Source of the DNA: Streptomyces anulatus
GTDB taxonomy: Bacteria > Actinomycetota > Actinomycetes > Streptomycetales > Streptomycetaceae
Reading direction: 5' to 3'
NCBI RefSeq assembly: GCF_014650675.1
Contig: NZ_BMVK01000002.1
Location: 353,880 to 417,879, forward strand
Length of the DNA stretch: 64,000 nucleotides
The first letter of the stretch is position 1, and every line of letters begins with the position of its first letter. The position numbers were made by a program, and so were the translations under genes. Below, one piece after another: positions 41,242 to 49,702 of the stretch. Under the pieces are notes generated by a model. The model saw only the letters and a list, made by a program, of their open reading frames with translations, was not told the DNA's origin and ran no database searches.

Positions 41242-42324
41242 TCAGCGGGTCTCGGTGACCTTGGCCAGGGCGCGGGGCGCGTCCGGGTCCTGTCCCCGGG
41301 CGATCGTCACCTCGTACGCCAGCATCTGCAGCGGCAGGATCTCCAGGATCGGCTGCAGCTCCTCCGGGACGCCCGCCGTGGGCAGCGAGAAGCCGGCCGA
41401 GGCCGCCTCCACCTGGGCCTTGGGGCCGACCACGAAGAGATCCGCGCCGCGTCCGCGCAGCCGGTCCAGCACCGGCTGGAGGGCCTCGCCGCCCCGGCCG
41501 TCGGTGACCACGGCGATCACCGGGGAGATGTTGTCGACCATCGCCAGCGGCCCGTGCAGCAGATCGGCGCCGGAGTAGGAGAGGGCCGGGATGTAGCTGG
41601 TCTCCATCAGCTTCAGGGCCGCCTCCTTGGCCGTCGGGTAGCCGTAGCCGCGCGAGGTGATCACCATGCGCTCGGCGAAGCGGTAGCGCGAGGCCAGCGC
41701 CCTGACCTCGGCCCGGCGGCCCAGGATCGCGCCCGCGAGGTCGGGCAGACCGGCGGCGGCCGCCGTCCCGTCGGTGCCTCCCAGCCCCTCCACGAAGAGG
41801 TAGAGGGAGAGGAGGGAGGCGGTGTACGTCTTGGTGGCCGGGAGCGCCTTCTCCGGGCCCGCCAGGATGTCGATGTGGTACTCGGAGACCGCCGCCAGCG
41901 CGGAGTCCGGGTTGTTGGTGACGGCGAGGGTGACGGCCCCGGCCTCCCGGGCGGCCCTCGTGGAGGCCACCAGGTCCGGCGAGCCGCCCGACTGGCTGAC
42001 GGTGACCACCAGGACGTCCCGCAGGTCCGGCCGGGCGCCGTAGGCCGTCGTGGTGGACATCGAGGCCAGTCCGCAGGGCAGTCCGAGGCGGATCTCCAGC
42101 AGGTACTTCGCGTACAGCGCCGCGTTGTCCGACGTACCCCGGGCGGTGAGCAGCACGAACCGGGGCTTCCGGGCGGCGATCTCGGCGGCGACCTCACGGA
42201 TGCGGGGCGCGCCCTCTTCGAGGATGCGGCGCAGCATCGCGGGCTGCTCGGCCATCTCGCCGGACATGATGCGGCCGGGCTCGTCGCCCTGGCCGCCCGG
42301 GTCGGCCGGAGGGGTCGCGGACAT
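41242..42324 (-). CDS. SIS-domain aminosugar isomerase-like protein
   Basis: Protein of 360 residues with two SIS domains, like the isomerase half of GlmS but without the glutaminase domain (compare AgaS/FrlB-type deaminases and isomerases). Sugar-phosphate loops are LTARGTSDNAALYAKYLLE and VTVSQSGGSPDLV; a later TSRGYGYPTAKEAALKLMET and C-terminal AYEVTIARGQDPDAPRALAKVTE tail match GlmS. ATG at 42324 has AGGAGG 8 nt upstream. Divergent from nagB with a shared dre, so it probably acts on glucosamine-6-P or a related aminosugar phosphate. Confidence 0.9.
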   Translation of the reverse strand: MSATPPADPGGQGDEPGRIMSGEMAEQPAMLRRILEEGAPRIREVAAEIAARKPRFVLLTARGTSDNAALYAKYLLEIRLGLPCGLASMSTTTAYGARPDLRDVLVVTVSQSGGSPDLVASTRAAREAGAVTLAVTNNPDSALAAVSEYHIDILAGPEKALPATKTYTASLLSLYLFVEGLGGTDGTAAAAGLPDLAGAILGRRAEVRALASRYRFAERMVITSRGYGYPTAKEAALKLMETSYIPALSYSGADLLHGPLAMVDNISPVIAVVTDGRGGEALQPVLDRLRGRGADLFVVGPKAQVEAASAGFSLPTAGVPEELQPILEILPLQMLAYEVTIARGQDPDAPRALAKVTETR

Positions 42325-42507
42325 GTGGGGGCCTCCTGCGCTGTCGGCGTACGGGACGGCGCGTGCGCGGGGGGTGCGCGATCCGCGCCGTTCGGGCTCC
42401 CCCAGTCGAGCAGGCAATGCCCCGGGCCGCCAGCGGGCCGGGGCGTGCGTGCCGATGGGCGGACTGTTCACCGTACGGCTGCTCGATTCTGCTAAATTGG
42501 GAACTTG

Positions 42508-42523
42508 ATTGGTCTATACCACC
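42508..42523. promoter_or_regulatory. dre between nagB and the SIS gene
   Basis: ATTGGTCTATACCACC matches the dre consensus at 14 of 16 positions. It is 30 bp upstream of the nagB GTG and 183 bp upstream of the SIS gene. DasR repression here is relieved by glucosamine-6-phosphate in S. coelicolor. The site overlaps a TTG in the nagB frame, arguing against that TTG as start. Confidence 0.88.
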
Positions 42524-42553
42524 GGCTCCCCTAGTCAGATCGGCAGGCACAGC

Positions 42554-43339
42554 GTGGAAGTTGTCATCGTCCCGGACGCCGCGGCAGGCGGCGAACTGAT
42601 CGCGGAGGCCATCGCCGCGCTGATCGCCCGCAAGCCCGACGCCCTGCTCGGCGTTGCCACCGGCTCGACCCCGCTGCCCATCTACCGCGCGCTCGCGGCG
42701 AAGGTCGCCTCCGGCGCGGTCGACGCGTCGCGCGCCCGGATCTGCCAGCTCGACGAGTACGTCGGGCTGCCCGCGGGCCATCCGGAGTCGTACCGGTCCG
42801 TGGTGCTGCGCGAGGTCATCGAGCCGCTCGGGCTCTCCGAGGCCTCCTTCATGGGCCCCGACGGGTCGGCCGAGGACGTCCAGGCGGCCTGCGAGGCGTA
42901 CGACCGGGCGCTGGCCGAGGCCGGCGGCGTCGACCTCCAGCTCCTGGGCATCGGCACGGACGGGCACATCGGCTTCAACGAGCCGTGCTCCTCGCTCGCC
43001 TCGCGCACCCGGATCAAGACGCTGACGCAGCAGACCCGGGTCGACAACGCGCGCTTCTTCGACGACGACATCGAGCAGGTGCCGCACCACGTGATCACGC
43101 AGGGCATCGGGACGATCCTGGACTCCCGGCACCCGATCCTGCTGGCCACCGGTGAGGGCAAGGCGGAGGCCGTCGCCCAGACGGTGGAGGGGCCCGTCGC
43201 CTCGATCGTGCCGGCCTCGGCGCTCCAGCTGCATCCGCACGCGACGGTGGTCGTGGACGAGGCGGCCGCGTCGAAGCTGAAGCTGGCGGACTACTTCCGT
43301 GCCACGTATGCGGCGAAGCCGGGGTGGCAGGGGCTGTAG
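42554..43339 (+). CDS. nagB: Glucosamine-6-phosphate deaminase
   Basis: Converts glucosamine-6-P to fructose-6-P and ammonia, the last step of GlcNAc catabolism. Product about 261 residues. Phosphate loop LLGVATGSTPLPIYRAL, QLDEYVGL, and active-site segment GIGTDGHIGFNEP with the catalytic Asp/His/Glu. GTG at 42554 begins right at VEVVIVPDA, the family N-terminus; the TTG at 42509 sits in the dre. Ends at a compound terminator and a tandem hairpin array. Its substrate is also the inducer that releases DasR. Confidence 0.95.
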   Translation: MEVVIVPDAAAGGELIAEAIAALIARKPDALLGVATGSTPLPIYRALAAKVASGAVDASRARICQLDEYVGLPAGHPESYRSVVLREVIEPLGLSEASFMGPDGSAEDVQAACEAYDRALAEAGGVDLQLLGIGTDGHIGFNEPCSSLASRTRIKTLTQQTRVDNARFFDDDIEQVPHHVITQGIGTILDSRHPILLATGEGKAEAVAQTVEGPVASIVPASALQLHPHATVVVDEAAASKLKLADYFRATYAAKPGWQGL

Positions 43340-43351
43340 GGCTCGCCCCTT

Positions 43352-43401
43352 GCACGGCTGAGGGCCGGGACGCCTGTCGGTGTCCCGGCCCTTTGCCGTG
43401 C
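43352..43401 (+). terminator. Compound terminator after nagB
   Basis: GCACGGC (43352-43358) and GGGCCGGGAC (43362-43371) pair with GTCCCGGCCC (43382-43391) and GCCGTGC (43395-43401): a 17-bp two-part stem with small internal loop and 10-nt apical loop, 12 nt past the nagB stop. Confidence 0.85.
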
Positions 43402-43417
43402 GTGTTCGGTTGCCGTC

Positions 43418-43725
43418 CGTCCGGCGCGAGGCTTTGTCCTCAATCGCCGGACGGGCTTGATGGATGTGGCCGGCCCGAGGCTTAAGCTGCGGGCCCGTCC
43501 GGCGTCAGGCATTGTCCTCAAACGCCGGACGGGCTTGATGGATGTGGCCGGCCCGAGGCTTAAGCTGCGGGCCCGTCCGGCGTCAGGCATTGTCCTCAAA
43601 CGCCGGACGGGCTTGATGTGGCCGGCCCGAGGCCTGAGCTGCGGGCCCGTCCGGCGCGAGGCTTTGTCCTCAAACGCCGGACGGGCTTGATATGGCCGGC
43701 CCGAGGCCTGAGCTGCGGGCCGGAC
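43418..43725. repeat. Four-copy tandem array of hairpin-forming units
   Basis: Four near-identical units start at 43418, 43496, 43574 and 43648 (lengths 78, 78, 74 and about 73 bp; the 4-bp loss is GGAT). Each contains a dyad such as GCCCGTCCGGCG (43493-43504) with CGCCGGACGGGC (43523-43534) around an 18-nt loop that holds TCCTCAAA. The array fills the gap between convergent nagB and the GH3 gene. The motif CCTCAAACGCCGGA is also at 31-44. Confidence 0.92.
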
Positions 43726-43750
43726 GGGCTGAAGTGGCTCCTGTTGTGTG

Positions 43751-45280
43751 TCAGGCGGTGGTGCCGGTGATCGCTTCCGCTGCTGCCAGGCCGCAGACGC
43801 GGGCCGCGCCGTGGGTGGCGATGTACAGGGAGCCGCGCGGGTCCGACTGGGGCAGGCCCATCTCGACCACGATCGTGTCCGGGCGGGCCGCCAGCAGCGC
43901 GTCGAGCGCGGCGCCCATCCAGGCGTGCCGGTGCTCGTCGCGGACCACGGCGACGATGCGCCGCTCCCCCGCCGCCGTCAGGATCGCGTCCGCCGGAGCG
44001 GCGGTCCCGTCCGTGTAGGTGTCCGTGCCGGTGCCGGGCAGGATCCTGTCCAGCTCGGCGGCGATGCCCCACGGGGTCTCGTCGCCGACCGCGATGTTCG
44101 CCACCGCGCTGAACGAGGCGACGTACGCCGCCCCGGTCAGCGGGTCGCCGGAGCCGGTCACCCGGACCGCGCGGCGGGCGGCGACCAGGCCGATGTCGGA
44201 GCTGACTCCGGTGCCGGGCGCGGTCCCCTCCTGCACTGCCGCGCCCGGCTCCGGGACATCCCCCCGGGCCCTCTGCGTCCAGGACGCCAGGGCTCGTACA
44301 CGGGCGGCCGCGTCGGCGAGCCGCTCCTCGGTCAGTTCCCCGCTGCGCACGGCCGCGACGAGGGCGTCGCGCAGCCGCAGCACCGTCTCCTCGTCGGCCA
44401 GGCCGCCGCCCACACAGATGGCGTCGGCGCCCGCCGCGAGGGCGAGGACGGACCCGCGCTCGATGCCGTACGTACCGGCGATGGCGTCCATCTCCACGGC
44501 GTCGGTGACGATCAGGCCGTCGTAGCCCAGTTCCTGGCGCAGCAGACCGGTGAGAATCTGCGGGCTCAGGGTCGCCGGGCGGTCCGGGTCGAGTGCGGGA
44601 AGCAGGATATGCGCGCTCATCACCGATTTGGAACCCGCGGCGATGGCCGCCCGGAAGGGCACCAGTTCACGGGCGTGCAGGGTGTCGAGGTCCACGTCGA
44701 TACGGGGCAGCGCCAGGTGGGAGTCGACCGCGGTGTCGCCGTGCCCGGGGAAGTGCTTGGTGCAGGCGGCGACGCCGGCGGCCTGGAGCCCCTCGATGTA
44801 CGCGGCGGTGTGCCGGGCGGCCAGGCGGGTGTCGGCGCCGAAGGAGCGCACGCCGATGACCGGGTTGCCCGGGTTGCTGTTGACGTCGGCGGACGGCGCC
44901 CAGTTGAGGTTGACGCCGCACTCGGCGAGCCGGCGGCCGAGCTCCTGGGCGACCGCCCGGGTGAGGTGGACGTCGTCCACCGAGCCGAGGGCGAAGTTGC
45001 CGGGGAAGGAAGAGCCGTGCGTGACCTCCAGGCGGGTCACGTCGCCGCCCTCCTCGTCGATGGCGACGAGGACGTCCTCCCGCTCGGAGCGCAGCCGCTC
45101 GGTGAGGGCGGAGAGCTGTTCCGGCGAGGTGATGTTGCGGCCGAACAGCCCCACGGAGGCGAGGCCCTCGCCGACGCGGCGCAGCAGCCAGTCCGGCGCG
45201 GTGGTGCCGGTAAACCCGGGCTGGAGCACCGCGAGCGCGTCACGCGTCAGGGTGTCCGTGGTGGAAACGAGCGTGGTCAT
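43751..45280 (-). CDS. dasD: GH3 beta-N-acetylglucosaminidase (DasD-like)
   Basis: Glycoside hydrolase family 3 enzyme (509 residues) without signal peptide, hence cytoplasmic: it would split imported chitobiose to GlcNAc. LVAIDEEGGDVTRLE, KHFPGHGDTAVDSH (the His-containing catalytic loop of NagZ-type GH3) and VTDAVEMDAIAG (nucleophile Asp) are present. The C-terminal 150 residues form the second GH3 domain. It follows dasC by 9 bp, so it belongs to the das operon, as dasD does in S. coelicolor. Confidence 0.9.
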   Translation of the reverse strand: MTTLVSTTDTLTRDALAVLQPGFTGTTAPDWLLRRVGEGLASVGLFGRNITSPEQLSALTERLRSEREDVLVAIDEEGGDVTRLEVTHGSSFPGNFALGSVDDVHLTRAVAQELGRRLAECGVNLNWAPSADVNSNPGNPVIGVRSFGADTRLAARHTAAYIEGLQAAGVAACTKHFPGHGDTAVDSHLALPRIDVDLDTLHARELVPFRAAIAAGSKSVMSAHILLPALDPDRPATLSPQILTGLLRQELGYDGLIVTDAVEMDAIAGTYGIERGSVLALAAGADAICVGGGLADEETVLRLRDALVAAVRSGELTEERLADAAARVRALASWTQRARGDVPEPGAAVQEGTAPGTGVSSDIGLVAARRAVRVTGSGDPLTGAAYVASFSAVANIAVGDETPWGIAAELDRILPGTGTDTYTDGTAAPADAILTAAGERRIVAVVRDEHRHAWMGAALDALLAARPDTIVVEMGLPQSDPRGSLYIATHGAARVCGLAAAEAITGTTA

Positions 45281-45289
45281 GGGCCCGCA

Positions 45290-46150
45290 CTATCCCTTCA
45301 CAGCGCCGGAAGTGAGGCCTGCGGCCATCTTCTTCTGGATGATCATGAAGAACACGACGACGGGGATGGCGATCATGGTCGACGCCGCCATGAGGGCGCC
45401 GTAGTCCGTTCCGCGCTCGGTCGTGAACGTCATCAGCCATACGTTCAGCGTGTACTTGGAGTTGTCGTTGATCAGGATGTACGCGAAGAGGTATTCGTTC
45501 CACGCGTTCACCAGGGCGAAGATCGACGCGGCGGCGAGCCCGGGGGCGAGCAGCGGGAAGATCACCCGGCGGAAGGCCTGGAAGCGGGTGCACCCGTCCA
45601 CCATCGCGGACTCCTCCAGCTCCACCGGGATGTTCACGACGAAGCCGCGGATCATGATGGTGGCGAAGGGCAGCGTGGAGACCAGGTAGACGACGATCAG
45701 GCCCCAGTACTCGTCGATCCCGCCCATCGCGTTGAGCTGGGCGTAGATCGGGATGAGCATCGCCGTCGGCGGCAGCATCTGGACCAGGATCATGATCAGG
45801 ACCAGGGCCTTGCGGCCGAAGAACCGGAACCGGCCGATCGCCAGGGCCGCCAGGGTCGCGATGATCATGCCGCCGACCACCGCGGTGACCGCGACGATCA
45901 GGCTGGACTGGATGGCGGTGCCGAAGTTCGGCTGCTCGGTGGCCCGGACGAAGTTGTCGAAGGTGATCGACGTGGGCCACAGGGTCTGGTCGTAGCTGCG
46001 GATCTCCCGGTTGGGCCGCAGGGCGCTGATGACCAGCCAGTAGACCGGGAAGACCATGACCAGGGCGATGCCGAGGCCGATGAGGTCGAAGTGCAGCCGG
46101 CTCTTCTTGCGGTCGGGGCGCAGCACCTGTGTTTGGGTCGAGCTGCTCAT
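45290..46150 (-). CDS. dasC: Chitobiose ABC transporter permease DasC
   Basis: MalG-type permease (286 residues) with six membrane segments; EAA loop ELEESAMVDGCTRFQAFRRV near 185-205. Imports N,N'-diacetylchitobiose together with DasA and DasB, energised by the shared ATPase MsiK, which is encoded elsewhere. ATG at 46150 overlaps the dasB stop (ATGA); the longer frame is a shadow of dasB. Confidence 0.94.
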   Translation of the reverse strand: MSSSTQTQVLRPDRKKSRLHFDLIGLGIALVMVFPVYWLVISALRPNREIRSYDQTLWPTSITFDNFVRATEQPNFGTAIQSSLIVAVTAVVGGMIIATLAALAIGRFRFFGRKALVLIMILVQMLPPTAMLIPIYAQLNAMGGIDEYWGLIVVYLVSTLPFATIMIRGFVVNIPVELEESAMVDGCTRFQAFRRVIFPLLAPGLAAASIFALVNAWNEYLFAYILINDNSKYTLNVWLMTFTTERGTDYGALMAASTMIAIPVVVFFMIIQKKMAAGLTSGAVKG

Positions 46151-47154
46151 TCGACCTCTCCCGTCTTCATGAGCTGGCGCAGGTAGTACACGGCCACGCC
46201 GGACAGCAGCAGCACCGTGATCAGGGCGATCGCGGTGCCCTGGCTGAAGGAGGTGGACTCGAACGCCTTGGAGTAGGAGTAGAGGCCGAGGGTCTCGTAC
46301 TCCGGCTCGGGCTTGTTGCCGCGCAGCAGCCAGATCTGGCCGAAGACGTTGAAGTCCCAGATCACCGAGAGAGTGGCGACCATGGTGAAGACCGGCTTGA
46401 TGACCGGCCAGGTGACGAACTTGTAGATGCCGTAGGCGCTGGCGCCGTCGAGGGCGGCGGCCTCCTCCAGTTCCTGGGGGACCTGGGTGAGGGCGGCGTA
46501 CAGGGTGACGACGACGAACGGGATGGCGCCCCAGACGACCAGCAGGGTGATGATGCCGAAGCCCTGGATCGGGTCGAGGTACCAGTTGTGTCCGAGCCAG
46601 TCCTCGCCGACGACCTTGGCGATCAGGGTGTTGATCAGGCCGTAGTCGGAGTCGGCCATGAACCGGAAGATCGACGCGGCGACCATCAGCGGCATCGACC
46701 AGGCGGCGATGAGGCAGGCGGTGAGCACCAGCCGGACCCAGGTGGAGAGCTTGCGCATCAGCAGGGCGACCAGCAGCCCGAGCCCCATGGTCAGCGTCAC
46801 GCAGATGACCATGAAGACGACGGTGCGGAAGGTGACCCACCAGAACTCGGAGTCGCCGAGGATGTTGGTGAACTGCTCGAGGCCGACCCATGGCGCCGGT
46901 TCTCCGGACCACAGTTCACGACGGCCCATGTCCTGGAAGGACATGATGACCGTCTTGCCGAGCGGGTAGAGGTAGACGGCGGCGATCGCCACGATCGCCG
47001 GGAGGATCAGGAGATAGGGGAGCAGTTCCCCCTTCTTCCGCTTCCTCTTCTGCACCCGGGGCGCATCGTCGTGGGAGGACGACTTCCCGGTCGCCTGCGG
47101 GTCGGGTGGTACGGGGACCGGCGGCCCGGCGGCCTTGGTATCAGCGGCAGACAC
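46147..47154 (-). CDS. dasB: Chitobiose ABC transporter permease DasB
   Basis: MalF-type permease (335 residues). A roughly 40-residue hydrophilic N-terminus with a KRKRKK patch precedes six membrane helices; EAA loop ELEEAAALDGASAYGIYKFV near 235-255. Partner of DasC and of the lipoprotein DasA. Translationally coupled to dasC. Separated from dasA by 115 bp containing a strong hairpin. Confidence 0.94.
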   Translation of the reverse strand: MSAADTKAAGPPVPVPPDPQATGKSSSHDDAPRVQKRKRKKGELLPYLLILPAIVAIAAVYLYPLGKTVIMSFQDMGRRELWSGEPAPWVGLEQFTNILGDSEFWWVTFRTVVFMVICVTLTMGLGLLVALLMRKLSTWVRLVLTACLIAAWSMPLMVAASIFRFMADSDYGLINTLIAKVVGEDWLGHNWYLDPIQGFGIITLLVVWGAIPFVVVTLYAALTQVPQELEEAAALDGASAYGIYKFVTWPVIKPVFTMVATLSVIWDFNVFGQIWLLRGNKPEPEYETLGLYSYSKAFESTSFSQGTAIALITVLLLSGVAVYYLRQLMKTGEVE

Positions 47155-47225
47155 GTGGCTGACCTTCCATCGCGGGTCCGGGGCGGGCCCCGGAATTCAC
47201 GGCGTTCACTTGCGGGAAAGGAGCG

Positions 47226-47251
47226 GGGGCCCGGCGCTGGCGCCGGGCCCC
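47226..47251 (-). terminator. Intra-operon hairpin between dasA and dasB
   Basis: GGGGCCCGGCGC (47226-47237) and GCGCCGGGCCCC (47240-47251) form a 12-bp stem 18 nt after the dasA stop. Likely attenuates read-through or protects the dasA 3' end, giving binding protein in excess over permeases. Confidence 0.75.
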
Positions 47252-47269
47252 TGCCTGGCGATCGGAAGG

Positions 47270-48568
47270 TCAGGATTCCTTGTTGATCAGAGCGTTGATC
47301 TTGTCGTCGGCCTTCTTCGAGGCGTCGGCGACGGAGGCGCCCTTGACGATCTCCAGGAGCATGTTCTGGAGGATCTCTTCCTTCTCCACGGAGGCCCAGC
47401 CCGGCGCGATCGGCGTGAACCAGGCGTCCGGCACCGCGTTGGCGATGGCGGCGGTCTCCGGCTTCGCCTTCAGCGGCTCGAGCTGCTTCTCGTTGTTGGG
47501 GAGGATGTTCTTCGACGCGAGGACCTCCATGGACTTCGCGTTGGTGAAGAGGGAGATCCACTCCTCGCCGAGGTCCTGGACCTTGGACTTGGAGATCGTG
47601 GCGAGGTCCGAGCCGCCGATGAAGGACGGGAGGGCCTTGCCCTCGGGGCCGGGCATACCGGCCGTGGCGATCTTGCCCTCGAGCTTCGGGTTGCCGTTCT
47701 CGCCGGTGGTGACGCTGCCGGCCTCCCAGGCCTGGCCGTAGATGACCGCGGCCTTCTCGTTGGCCATGACGTTGGCGTGGTCCTGCTCGTCCTTCGTCAC
47801 GTCGGCCTTGTTGTACTTCTTGACCAGGTCGACGAAGTGCTGGATGCCCTTCTGGGCCTCCGGGGTGGACAGGGAGGCCTTCCACTCCTTGCTGCCCTCG
47901 TCGTACGTGGCTATCTGGCCACCGTAGGCGGCGACGTAGGACATCGCGGCGTACCAGTAGCGGCCGGGGAAGTAGAGGGAGGAGGCGCGCTTGTCCTTCT
48001 TGCCCAGCTCGGCGGAGACCTTGTCCATCGCGGCGAGGAACTCGGTCTCGGTCTGCGGGAGGGCGTCGCTGCCGGTGCCGGCCTTCAGCATGTCCTTGTT
48101 GTACACGGCCAGGCGGGCGCTGGCGTAGTAAGGAACGCAGTAGGTCTTGCCCTCGAAGGAGCACGTGTCCTTCAGACCCTTGATCCAGGTGTCCGAGTTC
48201 TCGTACTTCTTGGGGTCGATTTCTCCGAGCGCACCATTGAGGATGTACTGCATGGTCTCGGTATTGCCGAGTTCCACGACGTCCGGGAATTTATCGCCAC
48301 CGAGGGAGGTGTCCAGCTTCTTGACCTTGTCGGCCCACTGCTGGTACTGAACCTTGACCTTGACGCCCGGGTACTTCTTGTTGAACTCGGCGTTGACGTC
48401 CTTGACCAGCTCCGGCCAGGTGGACTGGGCCTCACCCATGAGCCAGACGGTCAGGTCTTCCTTGCGGTCCTTCGGGTCCGCGGACGACTCCTTGTCACCC
48501 GAACCACACGCCGCGATCGAAACCAACATGCCCGCGACACCAATAGCCGCGATGAGCTTGCGCTTCAC
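47270..48568 (-). CDS. dasA: Chitobiose-binding lipoprotein DasA
   Basis: Extracellular solute-binding lipoprotein (432 residues) of ABC family 1. Signal peptide with lipobox SIAACGSG (Cys near 21), then the MalE-type two-lobed fold (LTVWLMGEAQSTWPELVKD, VVELGNTETMQYI, a KAAVIYGQAWEAGS segment). In S. coelicolor DasA binds chitobiose and affects development. Two dre sites lie just upstream. No ATPase gene is present, in line with use of MsiK. Confidence 0.95.
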   Translation of the reverse strand: MKRKLIAAIGVAGMLVSIAACGSGDKESSADPKDRKEDLTVWLMGEAQSTWPELVKDVNAEFNKKYPGVKVKVQYQQWADKVKKLDTSLGGDKFPDVVELGNTETMQYILNGALGEIDPKKYENSDTWIKGLKDTCSFEGKTYCVPYYASARLAVYNKDMLKAGTGSDALPQTETEFLAAMDKVSAELGKKDKRASSLYFPGRYWYAAMSYVAAYGGQIATYDEGSKEWKASLSTPEAQKGIQHFVDLVKKYNKADVTKDEQDHANVMANEKAAVIYGQAWEAGSVTTGENGNPKLEGKIATAGMPGPEGKALPSFIGGSDLATISKSKVQDLGEEWISLFTNAKSMEVLASKNILPNNEKQLEPLKAKPETAAIANAVPDAWFTPIAPGWASVEKEEILQNMLLEIVKGASVADASKKADDKINALINKES

Positions 48569-48650
48569 GTCAAACCCTCCTCAGGGATGCTGCAACCCCA
48601 CCCACCGCGAAGTCATTCGACGAGTTCTGCTGGGGCTGGACCTGGTCTTT

Positions 48651-48666
48651 AATGGTTTAGACCAGT
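48651..48666 (-). promoter_or_regulatory. dre 1 upstream of dasA
   Basis: AATGGTTTAGACCAGT matches the dre consensus at 14 of 16 positions, 82 bp upstream of the dasA start. Confidence 0.85.
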
Positions 48667-48674
48667 ACCGGGAG

Positions 48675-48690
48675 CTTGGCCTAGACCTTT
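48675..48690 (-). promoter_or_regulatory. dre 2 upstream of dasA
   Basis: CTTGGCCTAGACCTTT (12 of 16 consensus positions) is centred 24 bp from dre 1, a little over two helical turns, permitting cooperative DasR binding. It could also serve dasR, whose start is about 150 bp away. Confidence 0.65.
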
Positions 48691-48847
48691 AGGGGTGTCA
48701 AGGGTGTATAAGAAGTGCACTCGCGTCCGTTATAGGACCGACACCTAAGGGAGGGCGACGACCCGTGACCGGACCGTGCCACCATGTGAGCCGCGACAGA
48801 CGGAGGAGCCGGTGACGGCAGCAACGCAGCAGTCGGGAAGGCGGGCC

Positions 48848-49612
48848 ATGGGCGCCGACGGGGGCAGTACGGGGAGCGAGACCGGTGCCGGTACGCGCAC
48901 AGCGCGCGTACCGAAGTACTACCGGCTCAAGCGGCATCTCCTCGACATGACGGACACCCTGCCGCCCGGTACCCCGGTGCCGCCCGAACGCACCCTGGCG
49001 GCCGAATTCGACACCTCGCGCACCACCGTGCGCCAGGCGCTCCAGGAGCTGGTCGTCGAGGGCCGGCTGGAGCGCATCCAGGGCAAGGGGACCTTCGTAG
49101 CCAAGCCGAAGGTCTCCCAGGCCCTCCAGCTCACCTCGTACACCGAGGACATGCGTGCCCAGGGACTGGAGCCGACGTCCCAACTACTGGACATCGGTTA
49201 TGTGACGGCGGACGACACGCTCGCCGGTCTGCTGGACATCTCGACGGGCGGCCGGGTGCTGCGCATCGAGCGGCTGCGGCTCGCCAGCGGGGAGCCGATG
49301 GCGATCGAGACCACGCATCTTTCGGCCAAACGCTTCCCGGCGCTGCGCCGTTCGCTGGTGAAGTACACCTCGCTCTACACCGCGCTCGCCGAGGTGTACG
49401 ACGTGCGCCTCGCCGAGGCGGAGGAGACCATCGAGACCTCGCTCGCCACCCCGCGCGAGGCGGGGCTGCTGGGCACCGACGTGGGGCTGCCGATGCTCAT
49501 GCTGTCCCGCCATTCGGTGGACGGCCAGGGCGAACCGGTGGAGTGGGTGCGCTCGGTGTACCGGGGCGACCGCTACAAGTTCGTGGCCCGCCTGAAGCGG
49601 CCCACGGACTGA
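48848..49612 (+). CDS. dasR: GntR/HutC-family regulator DasR
   Basis: Global repressor (254 residues) of aminosugar metabolism, chitinases and, in S. coelicolor, antibiotic and development genes. N-terminal winged helix ([34 protein letters not shown]), C-terminal UTRA ligand domain ([18 protein letters not shown]) that binds GlcN-6-P. The ATG at 48848 gives the S. coelicolor length; a GTG at 48812 with a strong GGAGGAG would add 12 residues and cannot be ruled out. Divergent from dasA, ends at a very strong terminator. Confidence 0.95.
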   Translation: MGADGGSTGSETGAGTRTARVPKYYRLKRHLLDMTDTLPPGTPVPPERTLAAEFDTSRTTVRQALQELVVEGRLERIQGKGTFVAKPKVSQALQLTSYTEDMRAQGLEPTSQLLDIGYVTADDTLAGLLDISTGGRVLRIERLRLASGEPMAIETTHLSAKRFPALRRSLVKYTSLYTALAEVYDVRLAEAEETIETSLATPREAGLLGTDVGLPMLMLSRHSVDGQGEPVEWVRSVYRGDRYKFVARLKRPTD

Positions 49613-49641
49613 TCACCACCACGGACGACGCGGTACGCACA

Positions 49642-49680
49642 GGGCGGTGGCCCGGGGACGAGATCCCCGGGCCACCGCCC
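49642..49680. terminator. Terminator after dasR
   Basis: Perfect 17-bp stem (49642-49658 with 49664-49680), CGAGA loop, followed on the plus strand by GTTTTC. Separates dasR from the convergent glycolipid gene cluster. Confidence 0.9.
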
Positions 49681-49702
49681 GTTTTCGGTCACGCGGGGTG
49701 CG

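Noticed and set aside
42509..42553. TTG start for nagB
   Set aside because: The codon lies inside the DasR box and promoter region; the GTG at 42554 begins at the family N-terminus.
43418..43725. CRISPR array
   Set aside because: Units are tandem with no unique spacers, repeat length is too large, and no cas genes are present.
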